From Oscillospiraceae bacterium (GTDB taxonomy: Bacteria; Bacillota; Clostridia; Oscillospirales; Acutalibacteraceae): a DNA stretch of 64,000 nucleotides. Below are positions 29,972 to 38,688 of this stretch, one piece after another. The stretch covers positions 372,001 through 436,000 of the forward strand of contig SVOB01000001.1 in assembly GCA_015066565.1 (NCBI GenBank). The letters are read 5' to 3'. The first letter of the stretch is position 1. Each line of letters begins with the position of its first letter. Position numbers and translations under genes: made by a program. The notes beneath the pieces were generated by a model. It searched no databases. It was not told the DNA's origin and saw only the letters and a list, made by a program, of their open reading frames with translations.

Positions 29972-30802
29972 TTACCTCCTGAAAATTGCGTCCGCCGTTC
30001 TTGCGGCAAGGACGTTTTCCTTAACGTGATGAACCCTGATAAAATCGGTTTTGCCCATTATTGCGGCTGTGTTCGCAGAAATAGTTCCGTAAACTAAATC
30101 CTCGCCCTCGCAAAGGGAGGTGTTTTTGATTACCCGTTTACATGACAGGGCTGTCATAAGTGCAATTCCGTCACGTTTAAGAAGATTTATATTTCTTATT
30201 AATTCAAGGTTGTCGTCATTCCCTTTACCGAAGCCTATTCCCATATCGAGCATTATCTGATTTTTGTAAATCCCGAAAGAAAGGCATTTTGAAATTGTTT
30301 CGTCAAAAAATCGGTTTACGCTTTCAACGACCTTTCCGCCGTAGTCAAGCTCGGTAGACGAATCACTTTCGCCCGTATGGGTTATAATCCAGCCTGCGTT
30401 GTATTTTTTAACAACCTCAGCCATTTTTTCATTGAAAACCCCGCTGACGTCATTAATGATTTTCGCCCCGTTTTCAAGGGCAAATTCAGCGACTGACGGG
30501 TAAAACGTATCAACCGAAACGGGAATATCAACTCTCTCGGTAATTCTTTTAAGTACGGGCGACAAAAGGCTTATTTCTTCTTCAGCGGTCTTTTCTGTGT
30601 GACCCGGTCTTGTGGACTGAGCGCCTATATCAATAATATCAGCGCCTTCAAGACAGATTTTGTCAGCCCTTTTTAACTGAGAAGCTTTATCAACATACCT
30701 CCCGCCGTCAAAAAAGGAATCCTCGGTGATATTCAATATTCCCATTATGTAGGTTTTTTCGCCTAAGGGAAACGAAAAGCCTTTACCGCCGAAACAGTTC
30801 AT
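29972..30802 (-). CDS. folP: Dihydropteroate synthase
   Basis: Joins p-aminobenzoate to the pterin pyrophosphate and is the sulfonamide target. It has 276 residues. The pterin-binding signature is present in altered form: MGILNITEDSFFDGG where MGIxNVTPDSFSDGG is usual, and DIGAQSTRPG where DIGGESTRPG is usual. The remaining strands (PVSVDTFYP, IINDVSG, IMLDMGIGFGKG, RVHHVKE) match well. The gene lies 1 bp after folE. Whether the loop changes affect drug binding cannot be judged from sequence. Confidence 0.93.
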   Translation of the reverse strand: MNCFGGKGFSFPLGEKTYIMGILNITEDSFFDGGRYVDKASQLKRADKICLEGADIIDIGAQSTRPGHTEKTAEEEISLLSPVLKRITERVDIPVSVDTFYPSVAEFALENGAKIINDVSGVFNEKMAEVVKKYNAGWIITHTGESDSSTELDYGGKVVESVNRFFDETISKCLSFGIYKNQIMLDMGIGFGKGNDDNLELIRNINLLKRDGIALMTALSCKRVIKNTSLCEGEDLVYGTISANTAAIMGKTDFIRVHHVKENVLAARTADAIFRR

Positions 30803-30803
30803 T

Positions 30804-31364
30804 TTATTCGCCTCCGAAAAGACTCATAACCTCTGCCCTTGTTCTCGCGTCGCTTCTCATACAACCTCTTAAAGCGGAGGTTCTTGTAACAGCGCCCGCC
30901 GCGCGGATACCGCGCATAGTCATACAAAGATGCTCGGCTTCAACAAGAACGGCAACGCCCTTCGGGTGAAGATTATCTTCAAGAAAAACGGCTATCTGGG
31001 AAGTAAGCCTTTCCTGAAGCTGAGGACGTTTTGAATAAAAGTCAACTATTCTCGCGAGCTTTGAAAGCCCGAGGACCTTTCCGTCGGACGGGATATAGGC
31101 AATATGAGCCTTTCCGATAAACGGAAGCAGATGATGCTCGCACATTGAGTAAAGAGGAATATCCTTAACGATTACCATTTCGTCGTTTTTGCCCTCGTTA
31201 AAGAGCTTTAAATGCTTTTCGGCGCTTCCCTCAAGCCCTGCAAAAACCTCTTCATACATTCTCGCAACTCTTGCCGGAGTTTCCTGTAAGCCCTCTCTGT
31301 CGGGGTCCTCGCCGATAGCTATAAGAATTTCCCTTACTGCGTTTTCAATTCGCTGTTTATCCAT
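30804..31364 (-). CDS. folE: GTP cyclohydrolase I
   Basis: The first step of tetrahydrofolate synthesis, GTP to dihydroneopterin triphosphate. It has 186 residues. Zinc and active-site residues are visible in [19 protein letters not shown] (about 73-91; Cys and two His) and in [10 protein letters not shown] (about 142-151; second Cys). It starts with an 8-bp overlap with the upstream LCP-like gene and leads the fol genes. Confidence 0.97.
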   Translation of the reverse strand: MDKQRIENAVREILIAIGEDPDREGLQETPARVARMYEEVFAGLEGSAEKHLKLFNEGKNDEMVIVKDIPLYSMCEHHLLPFIGKAHIAYIPSDGKVLGLSKLARIVDFYSKRPQLQERLTSQIAVFLEDNLHPKGVAVLVEAEHLCMTMRGIRAAGAVTRTSALRGCMRSDARTRAEVMSLFGGE

Positions 31365-32226
31365 TATCTGTCACCTCCGAATAAGAAACACAAACTGTTT
31401 TATTGCGTGAACTGTCGTTTATAAAAGCGTTTGCGGTTTTGCTGACAAGACTGAAATCCTTTGCGGAAATATTAGTATTTACGAGATTGATAAGTGAATC
31501 AAAGCTGTCCTGGTCGGCAGAGAGCTTACCGCTGTTGAGATAATAGTCAATTATCTCGGCGGTCAGGTTTCCCCTGCCGTCACTATCAAGATATTTATAA
31601 TAACTTAAAACCGTTTCGCCCGTAGCCGACTGAACTCCCTCTTCAAGAAAAAGAACAAAGTCCTTTCCCTTGTAGTTGACTTTTTCGTCCGAGGTTATTT
31701 CAACGTCACCGAGATATGACATAACACGTTTGAAATTGCTTTCGGTTACGTCTATAAAACGGTCAACCTTTATACCGTAGCTTTTTTCAATCGCCTGCCC
31801 TATTCCGAGAGCGCCGCCCGTAAGATAAATATCGGAAAACGATTTAGTCTTTCCGTCAAAGCTGACAACCGTTTCGTTGTCGAAGGGAATTACCGATATC
31901 TGTTTTTCATCCATATTGAGATTGAGAACCGAGAAAAAGTCGAGTTCCCTGTCGCTTGTTGAGCAAACGGCAAGCACAGTCGCTTTTCCCGAGTAATTTT
32001 CAGGTGAAGTTACGCTTTCGGACGAGGTTTCTTCGGTAGTTGCGGTGGTTTTTCTGTCAACGAGATTGCTTAATTTAAAGTTGACCTTTTTAAGCAATAT
32101 CAAAAAAGAAATAGCCGCAAGCACCAGAGAAAACGATAAAAACGCTATAATAAAGGTGGCGACGGTTTTTTTATGCTTTTTTCTCTCCTGATTAAACTGC
32201 AAGGAGGTTTTCTGTCTATTATTCAA
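31357..32226 (-). CDS. Divergent LytR-CpsA-Psr (LCP) family membrane protein
   Basis: About 289 residues with a basic cytosolic start, one membrane helix (about 20-45) and an extracellular domain. The domain keeps the LCP order: a strand then [58 protein letters not shown]. Catalytic LCP proteins, which attach glycopolymers to peptidoglycan, have an Arg-Asp in the motif that reads PFDNET here, so an essential arginine is replaced and activity may be lost. The start is uncertain: TTG at 32226 has AAGGGG at a good distance; GTG at 32235 is the alternative. It overlaps folE by 8 bp. Confidence 0.72.
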   Translation of the reverse strand: MNNRQKTSLQFNQERKKHKKTVATFIIAFLSFSLVLAAISFLILLKKVNFKLSNLVDRKTTATTEETSSESVTSPENYSGKATVLAVCSTSDRELDFFSVLNLNMDEKQISVIPFDNETVVSFDGKTKSFSDIYLTGGALGIGQAIEKSYGIKVDRFIDVTESNFKRVMSYLGDVEITSDEKVNYKGKDFVLFLEEGVQSATGETVLSYYKYLDSDGRGNLTAEIIDYYLNSGKLSADQDSFDSLINLVNTNISAKDFSLVSKTANAFINDSSRNKTVCVSYSEVTDNG

Positions 32227-32248
32227 GCCACACACCCCTTTTCAAATT

Positions 32249-32277
32249 ATTATACCATACAAATAAATAAAACTCAA
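32249..32277 (-). promoter_or_regulatory. Promoter of the LCP-fol operon
   Basis: Minus strand -35 TTGAGT (32272-32277), a 17-bp spacer and -10 TATAAT (32249-32254) with a TGG extension. The -35 box is part of the 3' arm of the clpX terminator hairpin. Confidence 0.8.
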
Positions 32278-32299
32278 TGCACTAAACGCACTGAGTTTT
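32269..32299 (-). terminator. clpX terminator, overlapping the next promoter
   Basis: On the minus strand ACTCAGTGC pairs with GCATTGAGT (32288-32296 and 32272-32280; one G-U pair), extended by A-T pairs, then TTTATTT. The descending arm contains the -35 hexamer of the following operon. Confidence 0.8.
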
Positions 32300-32321
32300 A
32301 TTATTTGAAAATATTTAAGAA

Positions 32322-33581
32322 TTATCCTGCGTTACTCTTTGACCTGATAATCTTCGGCTCGCTTTCGCCCCTGACGCACTCGGCTGTAATAACAACCTTT
32401 GTTATAGACGCGTCGGACGGAGCCGAATACATAGTCGGCATCAAAACAGACTCCATAATTGAGCGAAGTCCCCTTGCGCCCGTGTTCTTTTCAAGCGTCA
32501 AATCAGCAACCGCTTCAAGCGCTTCGTCGGTAAATTCAAGCTCAACGCCGTCCATATCCAGAAGCGCCTCAAACTGCTTTACAATAGCGTTTTTCGGCTC
32601 TTTAAGAATTCGTACCAAAGCGTCTCTGTCAAGCGGCGAAAGAGCCGTTATAACGGGAATTCGACCGACAAGCTCGGGTATAAGCCCGAATTTGACCAAA
32701 TCCTGCGGAATTACCTGAGAAAGCAATTCTTCGGTATTCTGATTTTTAGTTGTATCAACGTCACGGTTGAAGCCGAGCGAGGAATTATGAACCCGTTTTT
32801 CAACTATTTTTTCAATCCCGTCAAACGCACCTGCGCAGATGAAGAGAATATTTGACGTGTCAACCTGAATGAAATCCTGCTGAGGATGCTTTCTTCCGCC
32901 CTGGGGAGGAACGTTTGAAACAGTACCCTCAAGAATTTTGAGAAGCGCCTGCTGAACACCCTCGCCGCTTACGTCACGGGTAATGGATGTGTTTTCGCTC
33001 TTCCTGCCGATTTTATCAATTTCATCGACATAGATTATTCCGCGTTCAGCCTTTTCAATATCGTAATCCGCCGCCTGAATAAGACGAAGAAGAATGTTTT
33101 CAACGTCCTCGCCGACATAGCCCGCCTCGGTAAGAGTTGTAGCGTCGGCAATAGCGAACGGTACGTCAAGAATTTTGGCAAGCGTCTGGGCAAGCATTGT
33201 TTTGCCGACGCCCGTAGGTCCTAAAAGCAGGATATTGCTCTTCTGCAAATCGACCTTGGTCTGAGAGCCTCGGTATATTCTTTTGTAATGGTTATAAACC
33301 GCAACGGAAAGCGCAACCTTAGCGTTATCCTGACCGATTACATATTCGTCAAGCTTTTCCTTTAACTCTTTCGGAGTAGGAAGGTTTTTGAAATCGGTCT
33401 TATTTCTGGAACTCTTAACCTTCTGAGGCACTTCTTCTTCAATAATCGACATACAAACGCCGATACATTCGTCACAAATGCAGACGTTCGGGCCTGCTAT
33501 GAGCTTTGAAACCTGATTCTGCGTTTTGCCGCAGAACGAGCAGTGAAGCGTCTTTTCTTTATTGTCATTATCTCTTGCCAT
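32322..33581 (-). CDS. clpX: ATP-dependent Clp protease ATP-binding subunit ClpX
   Basis: An AAA+ unfoldase that feeds ClpP, 419 residues. The N-terminal zinc-binding domain has C14, C17, C36 and C39. Walker A is [14 protein letters not shown] near 117-130, Walker [11 protein letters not shown] near 181, and the ClpP-contacting IGF-type loop reads SLGFNRD near 268. The conserved pore loop GYVGEDVE is also seen. It lies 24 bp after clpP. Confidence 0.98.
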   Translation of the reverse strand: MARDNDNKEKTLHCSFCGKTQNQVSKLIAGPNVCICDECIGVCMSIIEEEVPQKVKSSRNKTDFKNLPTPKELKEKLDEYVIGQDNAKVALSVAVYNHYKRIYRGSQTKVDLQKSNILLLGPTGVGKTMLAQTLAKILDVPFAIADATTLTEAGYVGEDVENILLRLIQAADYDIEKAERGIIYVDEIDKIGRKSENTSITRDVSGEGVQQALLKILEGTVSNVPPQGGRKHPQQDFIQVDTSNILFICAGAFDGIEKIVEKRVHNSSLGFNRDVDTTKNQNTEELLSQVIPQDLVKFGLIPELVGRIPVITALSPLDRDALVRILKEPKNAIVKQFEALLDMDGVELEFTDEALEAVADLTLEKNTGARGLRSIMESVLMPTMYSAPSDASITKVVITAECVRGESEPKIIRSKSNAG

Positions 33582-33605
33582 TGAGCATTCTCCTGAAGAA
33601 AATAA

Positions 33606-34196
33606 TTATCTCTTTTCAATAACCTTGTCAACCAGACCGTATTCAAGAGCTTCTTTAGCTGTCATAAAATTATCTCTTTCGGTATCAGCCGCAATAACCT
33701 CAAGGGGCTTGCCTGTGTTTTCGGCAAGAATTCTGTTGAGATTGGCCTTGATGCGAAGGATATGGTTAGCGGTTATTTCAATATCGGTAGCCTGACCCTG
33801 AGCGCCGCCTGACGGCTGGTGAATCATAATTTCACTGTTGGGAAGAGCAAATCTTTTACCCTTTGCGCCCGAAGAAAGCAGGAACGCGCCCATACTTGCG
33901 GCAAGACCGATACAAATAGTAGAAACATCACATTTGATGTACTGCATTGTATCGTAAATCGCCATACCTGCGGTAACAGAGCCGCCGGGAGAATTGATAT
34001 AAAGGCTTATATCCTTTTCGCTGTCCTGTCCCTCAAGGTATAAAAGCTGGGCAACTACAAGAGAAGCCGTAGCGTCGTTTACCTCGTCGGATAAAACGAT
34101 AATTCTGTCATTGAGAAGACGTGAAAAAATATCGTAGCTTCTTTCGCCTCTGTTAGTCTGTTCAACTACGTAAGGAACTAATGCCATAATTTTCAC
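33606..34196 (-). CDS. clpP: ATP-dependent Clp protease proteolytic subunit
   Basis: A 196-residue serine protease that forms the two-ring chamber. The catalytic triad is S101 (in AASMGAF), H126 (in MIHQPSGG) and D175 (in DTERDNF), with the spacing of E. coli ClpP. It is placed between tig (54 bp) and clpX (24 bp), the usual order. An AGGAGTG-type site precedes the ATG. Confidence 0.98.
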   Translation of the reverse strand: MKIMALVPYVVEQTNRGERSYDIFSRLLNDRIIVLSDEVNDATASLVVAQLLYLEGQDSEKDISLYINSPGGSVTAGMAIYDTMQYIKCDVSTICIGLAASMGAFLLSSGAKGKRFALPNSEIMIHQPSGGAQGQATDIEITANHILRIKANLNRILAENTGKPLEVIAADTERDNFMTAKEALEYGLVDKVIEKR

Positions 34197-34250
34197 TCCT
34201 TTAAATATAATCGTACTAATTATTGGTTAAAACCCGAAGAAATAATCAGA

Positions 34251-35765
34251 TTATTTCTTCTCCTCGGTCTTTTTTGTTGTCTTTTTTGCAGGAGCCTTTT
34301 TCTCGGCTGCTTTCTTTTCAGCGGGCTTCTTTTCAGCAGCGGCTGCTTTCTTTGCAGCAGGCTTCTTTTCGGCGGCAGGCTTCTTTTCAGCGGCAGCCTT
34401 CTTAGCGGGAGCCTTCTTTGCGGCAGGCTTCTTCTCTTCGTCAGCCTTTTCAGCCTTTTCAGCAGTCTTCTTTGCCGCTGCGGGTTTATCGGCAACTGCG
34501 TTTTCTTTGATAAGGTCGATAGCAGTAGCTCTTACGATATCGCCGGTGATATTCTCGGCGGGAAGAGCCTTCTTAATCTGCTCAACGTCCATATTATACA
34601 TTTCGGAAAGCTTTTTGTATTCAGCTTCGATTGCTTCCTCGGTAGCTTCAATCTTTTCTTTCTTAACGATTTCGTCAAGAGCGAGGTTGAGCTTAACCTC
34701 CTTAAGAGCCTTTTCCTTGAAGCTGTCGCGAAGAGCGGCGTTATCCATACCTGTATACTGGAGGTATGTGTCAAGGCTCAAGCCCTGCATTGAAAGACGG
34801 TAACCGAAATCATTGATATCCGAATCAATCTGGCTGTCAACCATCTGCTCGGGGATTTCAGCCTTAATGCCCTCGGCAACCTTTTCGAGAAGCGCGTTTG
34901 TAAAGTCAATATCAGCGTTCTCTTCACGGCGCTTTTTAATATCTTCCTTGATGCTCTTCTTGAGTTCGTCAAGAGTATCGAACTCGCTTACGTCCATAGC
35001 GAAGTCGTCGTCAAGAGCCGGAAGCTCTTTCTTCTTGATTTCGTGAAGCTTAATCTTGAAAACAGCTTCCTTGCCTGCAAGCTCGGCTGAACCGTAGTCA
35101 CCGGGGAAGGTAACGATAACGTCAAATTCTTCGTCAGCCTTATGGCCGATAACCTGGTCTTCAAAGCCGGGGATGAATGTATTTGAACCGATTTCGAGTT
35201 CATAGTTTTCGCCCTTGCCGCCCTCGAAAGCCTTTCCGTCCTGGAAGCCTTCAAAGTCGATTACGGCGATATCGCCCTTCTTAACGGCGCGGTCTTCGAC
35301 AGTAACTGTTCTTGAATTCTGTTCACGAAGTCTTTCAAGCTCAGCCTTAACGTCCTCAGCGGTGACCTTAACAGCCTTTTTCTCAGCCTTAACGCCCTTA
35401 TACTTACCGAGCTTAACCTCGGGCTTAACAACAACCTTAAGTGAAAACTCAACGCCCTCCTTGCCGATTTTTTCAACGTTTACATCGTAGGGAGAAGCAA
35501 CAATTTCAAGCTTCGCTTCATCAATAGCGGCTGAAACAACCTCGGGATAAAGCTCGTCAAAAGCGTCCTCATAAAATACGCCCTGACCGTAAACCTTTTC
35601 GATTAACGCTCTGGGAGCCTTGCCCTTTCTGAAGCCCTGAACGGTGATTTTCTTTCTCTGCTTACGGTATGCCTTTTCAACGGCAGCCTCAAACTGCTCG
35701 GCGTCAACCATAATCTCAAGCTCATAGACGTTTGTTTCAACGTTCTTTGATGATTTTAAACTCAT
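34251..35765 (-). CDS. tig: Trigger factor with a Lys/Ala-rich C-terminal extension
   Basis: A ribosome-bound chaperone and prolyl isomerase. The N-terminal ribosome-binding domain contains the signature GFRKGKAPR (near residue 45), the FKBP-like domain runs about 155-240 and the helical chaperone domain to about 424. The last 80 residues are of low complexity, with about 29 Lys and 27 Ala in repeated AEKKPA/AAKKA units, and are not part of the normal 430-residue protein. They resemble histone-H1-like tails. The start at 35765 is chosen since GGAGG precedes it; the ATG at 35780 overlaps that site. It heads the tig-clpP-clpX cluster. Confidence 0.95.
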   Translation of the reverse strand: MSLKSSKNVETNVYELEIMVDAEQFEAAVEKAYRKQRKKITVQGFRKGKAPRALIEKVYGQGVFYEDAFDELYPEVVSAAIDEAKLEIVASPYDVNVEKIGKEGVEFSLKVVVKPEVKLGKYKGVKAEKKAVKVTAEDVKAELERLREQNSRTVTVEDRAVKKGDIAVIDFEGFQDGKAFEGGKGENYELEIGSNTFIPGFEDQVIGHKADEEFDVIVTFPGDYGSAELAGKEAVFKIKLHEIKKKELPALDDDFAMDVSEFDTLDELKKSIKEDIKKRREENADIDFTNALLEKVAEGIKAEIPEQMVDSQIDSDINDFGYRLSMQGLSLDTYLQYTGMDNAALRDSFKEKALKEVKLNLALDEIVKKEKIEATEEAIEAEYKKLSEMYNMDVEQIKKALPAENITGDIVRATAIDLIKENAVADKPAAAKKTAEKAEKADEEKKPAAKKAPAKKAAAEKKPAAEKKPAAKKAAAAEKKPAEKKAAEKKAPAKKTTKKTEEKK

Positions 35766-35812
35766 TAATAATTCCTCCATATTTGTATATAATTATATAT
35801 ATGCAAATTAGT

Positions 35813-35841
35813 ATTATAACAGATAGTTACAAATATTTCCA
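35813..35841 (-). promoter_or_regulatory. tig promoter
   Basis: Minus strand -35 TGGAAA (35836-35841), a 17-bp spacer and -10 TATAAT (35813-35818). The leader contains an AT-rich imperfect palindrome (ATTTGCATATA...TATACAAAT, about 35782-35808) just before the GGAGG. No CIRCE or CtsR box was recognised. Confidence 0.6.
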
Positions 35842-35852
35842 CCATTTTTTTA

Positions 35853-36548
35853 TTATTTTATTTTTTCTATCAATTTCGGGCAGAATTTAAGGTAGTCGCC
35901 CGAGATTAACGAGAAAGCTATTCCGTCGCTTTCGCCCTGAAAAGCGTATTTATGCGCCTCGCCGTGAAGGTGGGCATAGTAACAGCGACTTACTCCCCTT
36001 TTAACAAGGGTCTGATAGATTTCTTCACACCTTGCGTTTCTTGTAATCGGCGGATAATGAAGAAACACGATAGGCTCTTTTCCCGTCTTTTCGGCTTCGT
36101 CAATGGATTTATTAAGCCTGCCGACTTCTCTCTGAATAAGCTTTTCCTGTTCGGGGCTTTCGTCGTCAAAAAACCAGCCTCTTGTTCCGCAGACGCAAAA
36201 ATCGCCGACCTCGAAGGCGTTGTTGAAAAGAATACTTATTGTGTTGAGCGAATTTTCGCTTAAAAATTTTTCCATTTTCGTTTTTGTTTCCCACCAGTAA
36301 TCGTGATTGCCCTTTAAAAAGATTTTTTTACCCGGCAAGGAATTGATAAACGAAAAATCCTTTACCGTATCTTCAAGGTGCATTTCCCACGAAATATCGC
36401 CCGCAATAACAACCGTATCCTCATCCTTTACGAGAGCGCGCCAGTTCTTCTCCAACCGACTGACATAATCGTTCCAGCCGTTGAAGATATCCATAGGCTT
36501 ATTTGTGCGAAGCGACAGATGAGTGTCGCCTAAAGCAAATAATGACAT
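35853..36548 (-). CDS. Calcineurin-like metallophosphoesterase
   Basis: A 231-residue phosphohydrolase of unknown substrate. The five metal-binding motifs are in order: GDTHLS (about 6-11), GDISWEM (about 47), GNHDYWW (about 77), HYPPI (about 172) and the final AHLHGEAH (about 200), the GHxH equivalent. A longer open frame with a hydrophobic start runs to 36695 but crosses the divergent DUF1540 gene; the ATG at 36548 has CGGAG upstream and gives the family's N-terminus. Confidence 0.9.
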   Translation of the reverse strand: MSLFALGDTHLSLRTNKPMDIFNGWNDYVSRLEKNWRALVKDEDTVVIAGDISWEMHLEDTVKDFSFINSLPGKKIFLKGNHDYWWETKTKMEKFLSENSLNTISILFNNAFEVGDFCVCGTRGWFFDDESPEQEKLIQREVGRLNKSIDEAEKTGKEPIVFLHYPPITRNARCEEIYQTLVKRGVSRCYYAHLHGEAHKYAFQGESDGIAFSLISGDYLKFCPKLIEKIK

Positions 36549-36596
36549 AAATAAACTCCGAAAAAGAAAGAATAATAAGAGTGCGGAGGTGAAAAA

Positions 36597-36779
36597 ATGA
36601 AAAGCAACAATAAAATAAGCTGTGAAGCCGAAAACTGCCTTTACCACAAGGGAAAAACAACCTGCACCGCAGAGGAAATCAAGGTGGGCTGTCACAGCGC
36701 CTGCTGTTGTGACGATACAAGATGCTCAAGCTTCAAAATAAGGGAGCCTGTTACCCGCAACTACGTCACACCCACCTGA
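36597..36779 (+). CDS. DUF1540-type cysteine-rich small protein
   Basis: A 60-residue protein with seven cysteines. The layout ISCEAENCLYHKGKTTCTAEEI followed by GCHSACCCDDTRCSSF matches the DUF1540 pattern (C-x-NC-x-Y, then C-x-A-x-x-I). Its function is not known; a metal-binding role is likely from the spaced cysteines. A strong site (GCGGAGGTGAAAAA) precedes the ATG. It is divergent from the metallophosphoesterase with only 48 bp between the start codons. Confidence 0.85.
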   Translation: MKSNNKISCEAENCLYHKGKTTCTAEEIKVGCHSACCCDDTRCSSFKIREPVTRNYVTPT

Positions 36780-36790
36780 TAATAAAAGCT

Positions 36791-36814
36791 GAGGACGCTA
36801 AGCGTCCTCTTTTT
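36791..36814. terminator. Terminator between the DUF1540 gene and thrC
   Basis: GAGGACGCT / AGCGTCCTC (36791-36799 and 36801-36809) with a single-base centre, followed by TTTTT. It lies between convergent genes and can act for both, with the thrC stop 4 bp away. Confidence 0.85.
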
Positions 36815-36817
36815 CAG

Positions 36818-38311
36818 TTATATTCCGAGCATATCGAGAACAACCTTCGGCATATCCTCTTTATTCGCCACGTTATTGAATCTCGGCGTTTTGTTTTTAA
36901 GAGAAGCCAGCTGAGACGGAACCTCAACGCCGGTAAACTCGTTTAACTCCTCAACCATTGAGAACTCGTCGGTTGAGCTTATTTCGCTTTTAACGGCGCT
37001 TAAAACCGCTTTTGAGAACTTATAGGGGTTAGCGGTCGAAGCGATAACCATAGGCGTTTTATCGCCCGTTTTTTCAATATAGGCGTTCGCTACGTTCACC
37101 GCAACGGCAGTATGCGTATCGCACAGATAATTATATTTTTCGTAAAGCTCTTTAATGGTTTTGAGTGTTTCTTCGTCATCACAGCAGCCCGCCGCAAAAT
37201 CACTCTGCAAAGCGGAAAGGACTTCTTCCGAAACCTTATATTTTCCGTCAGCGCTTAACTGCTTCATAAGAGAAGCAATCTCTTCGTCATTCTTACCCGA
37301 AAGCAGGAACAGAAGCCTTTCGAGGTTTGAGGAAATAAGAATATCCATTGACGGCGAAGAAGTCATAAAGAACTCGCGGTTTCTGTCGTAAACGCCCGTG
37401 TTGATAAAGTCGGTAAGAACTCTGTTTTTATTTGAAGCGCAGATGAGCTTATTAATCGGAACACCCATCTGTTTAGCGTAATAAGCGGCAAGAATATTAC
37501 CGAAATTACCCGTCGGAACAACAACGTTCATCTTTTCGCCGAGTTTAATTTCACCGTTTTCAATCATATCGCAATAAGCGGATACATAATAGACAATCTG
37601 AGGAACAAGACGTCCCCAGTTGATTGAATTGGCGGACGAGAACGAAAGAGAATTCGCCCTGAACTTTTCTTCAATTTCCTTATTCGTAAAGATAGCCTTT
37701 ACGCCGTTCTGCGCGTCGTCAAAATTACCTCTTATAGCGCAAACGCTTACGTTATTACCCTCCTGAGTTGTCATCTGGAGCTTCTGCATCGGGCTGACTC
37801 CGTCAACGGGATAGAAAACAAGAATTCTTGTATTCGGAACATCTTTAAAGCCCTCAAGAGCCGCTTTACCCGTATCACCCGAGGTTGCGACAAGAATAAC
37901 AATCTCCTCGTCGGGACAAGCCTTTTTAGCGGAAACGGTTAAAAGATAAGGAAGAAGCTGAAGCGCCATATCCTTGAAAGCGCAGGTCGGCCCTCTCCAG
38001 AGCTCTATAAGGCTGACGTTGTCGTAAACCTTAACCGTCGGCGCAACCTTTTCGGACGAGAATTTGCCCGCCTTATACGCATTATCAACGCAGAAATCAA
38101 GTTCATCCTCGGAAAAATCGGTGAGATAAAGCTTTAAAATTTCCTTTGCCCTTGAAATATAGTCAAGGGAAATAAGCTCTTCGATTTTTTCAAGCGACAG
38201 ACTCGGTATGGTTTCGGGTACGAAAAGTCCGCCCTCGGCGGAAATGCCCTTGGCTATTGCCTGCGATGAAGAAAGGCTTATGCTCCTGTCTCTCGTGCTG
38301 ATATACTTCAT
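36818..38311 (-). CDS. thrC: Threonine synthase
   Basis: A PLP enzyme that makes threonine from phosphohomoserine, 497 residues (the longer, fungal/E. coli-like type). The PLP lysine is in the segment GPTCAFKDMALQ near 109-120, and VATSGDTGKAALEG (about 151-164) binds phosphate. The N-terminus YISTRDRSISLSSSQAIAKG is typical. It follows yraN by 23 bp and is probably the last gene of a run that starts with lepB. No other threonine genes are nearby. Confidence 0.96.
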   Translation of the reverse strand: MKYISTRDRSISLSSSQAIAKGISAEGGLFVPETIPSLSLEKIEELISLDYISRAKEILKLYLTDFSEDELDFCVDNAYKAGKFSSEKVAPTVKVYDNVSLIELWRGPTCAFKDMALQLLPYLLTVSAKKACPDEEIVILVATSGDTGKAALEGFKDVPNTRILVFYPVDGVSPMQKLQMTTQEGNNVSVCAIRGNFDDAQNGVKAIFTNKEIEEKFRANSLSFSSANSINWGRLVPQIVYYVSAYCDMIENGEIKLGEKMNVVVPTGNFGNILAAYYAKQMGVPINKLICASNKNRVLTDFINTGVYDRNREFFMTSSPSMDILISSNLERLLFLLSGKNDEEIASLMKQLSADGKYKVSEEVLSALQSDFAAGCCDDEETLKTIKELYEKYNYLCDTHTAVAVNVANAYIEKTGDKTPMVIASTANPYKFSKAVLSAVKSEISSTDEFSMVEELNEFTGVEVPSQLASLKNKTPRFNNVANKEDMPKVVLDMLGI

Positions 38312-38334
38312 ATATTCCTCCTATGCCCTTAAAA

Positions 38335-38688
38335 TCATTCAAAGGCGTTTTCAATCAAGTTAATACTTTTAACCTCGCCGTTATCCATTATGACCTCCGC
38401 AATATCGAAACGCGGCTGAAGCGAAGTCGGATTTTGGGATAAAAAGACCTTTGCGGTTGAAATAATCTTATTCCTTTTTGAAACCGTTACCGAATCGGCA
38501 GGGTTGAACATCTGACCCGGCGCTCTTGTCTTGACCTCGACGAAGCAAATATACTTTTTATTCTCCGAAACAATATCAATTTCGCCGAAGCGCGAATGAA
38601 AATTAGCGGCGACGATATTGTAACCGTTCTTTCGTAAGTACCTTGCGGTTTCAAGCTCGCCGAGCTTTCCCGTATCCGAGCTATTCAT
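38335..38688 (-). CDS. yraN: YraN family (UPF0102) nuclease-fold protein
   Basis: A 117-residue protein of the restriction-endonuclease fold. The signature GKLGELETARYLRKNGY is near 7-23, FGEIDIV (about 38-44) and FVEVKTR (about 53-59) give the D...ExK pattern. The function is unknown, but the gene is widely conserved next to rnhB. The open frame extends much further upstream inside rnhB; the ATG at 38688 overlaps the rnhB stop by 8 bp and gives the family's length. Confidence 0.92.
   Translation of the reverse strand: MNSSDTGKLGELETARYLRKNGYNIVAANFHSRFGEIDIVSENKKYICFVEVKTRAPGQMFNPADSVTVSKRNKIISTAKVFLSQNPTSLQPRFDIAEVIMDNGEVKSINLIENAFE

Noticed and set aside
34220-34495. Arg/Leu-rich open frames opposite or beside the tig tail
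   Set aside because: They are by-products of the repetitive Lys/Ala codons in other frames, with no start signals.
36549-36695. N-terminal hydrophobic extension of the metallophosphoesterase
   Set aside because: It crosses the divergent DUF1540 gene and lacks a ribosome binding site; the family starts at 36548.
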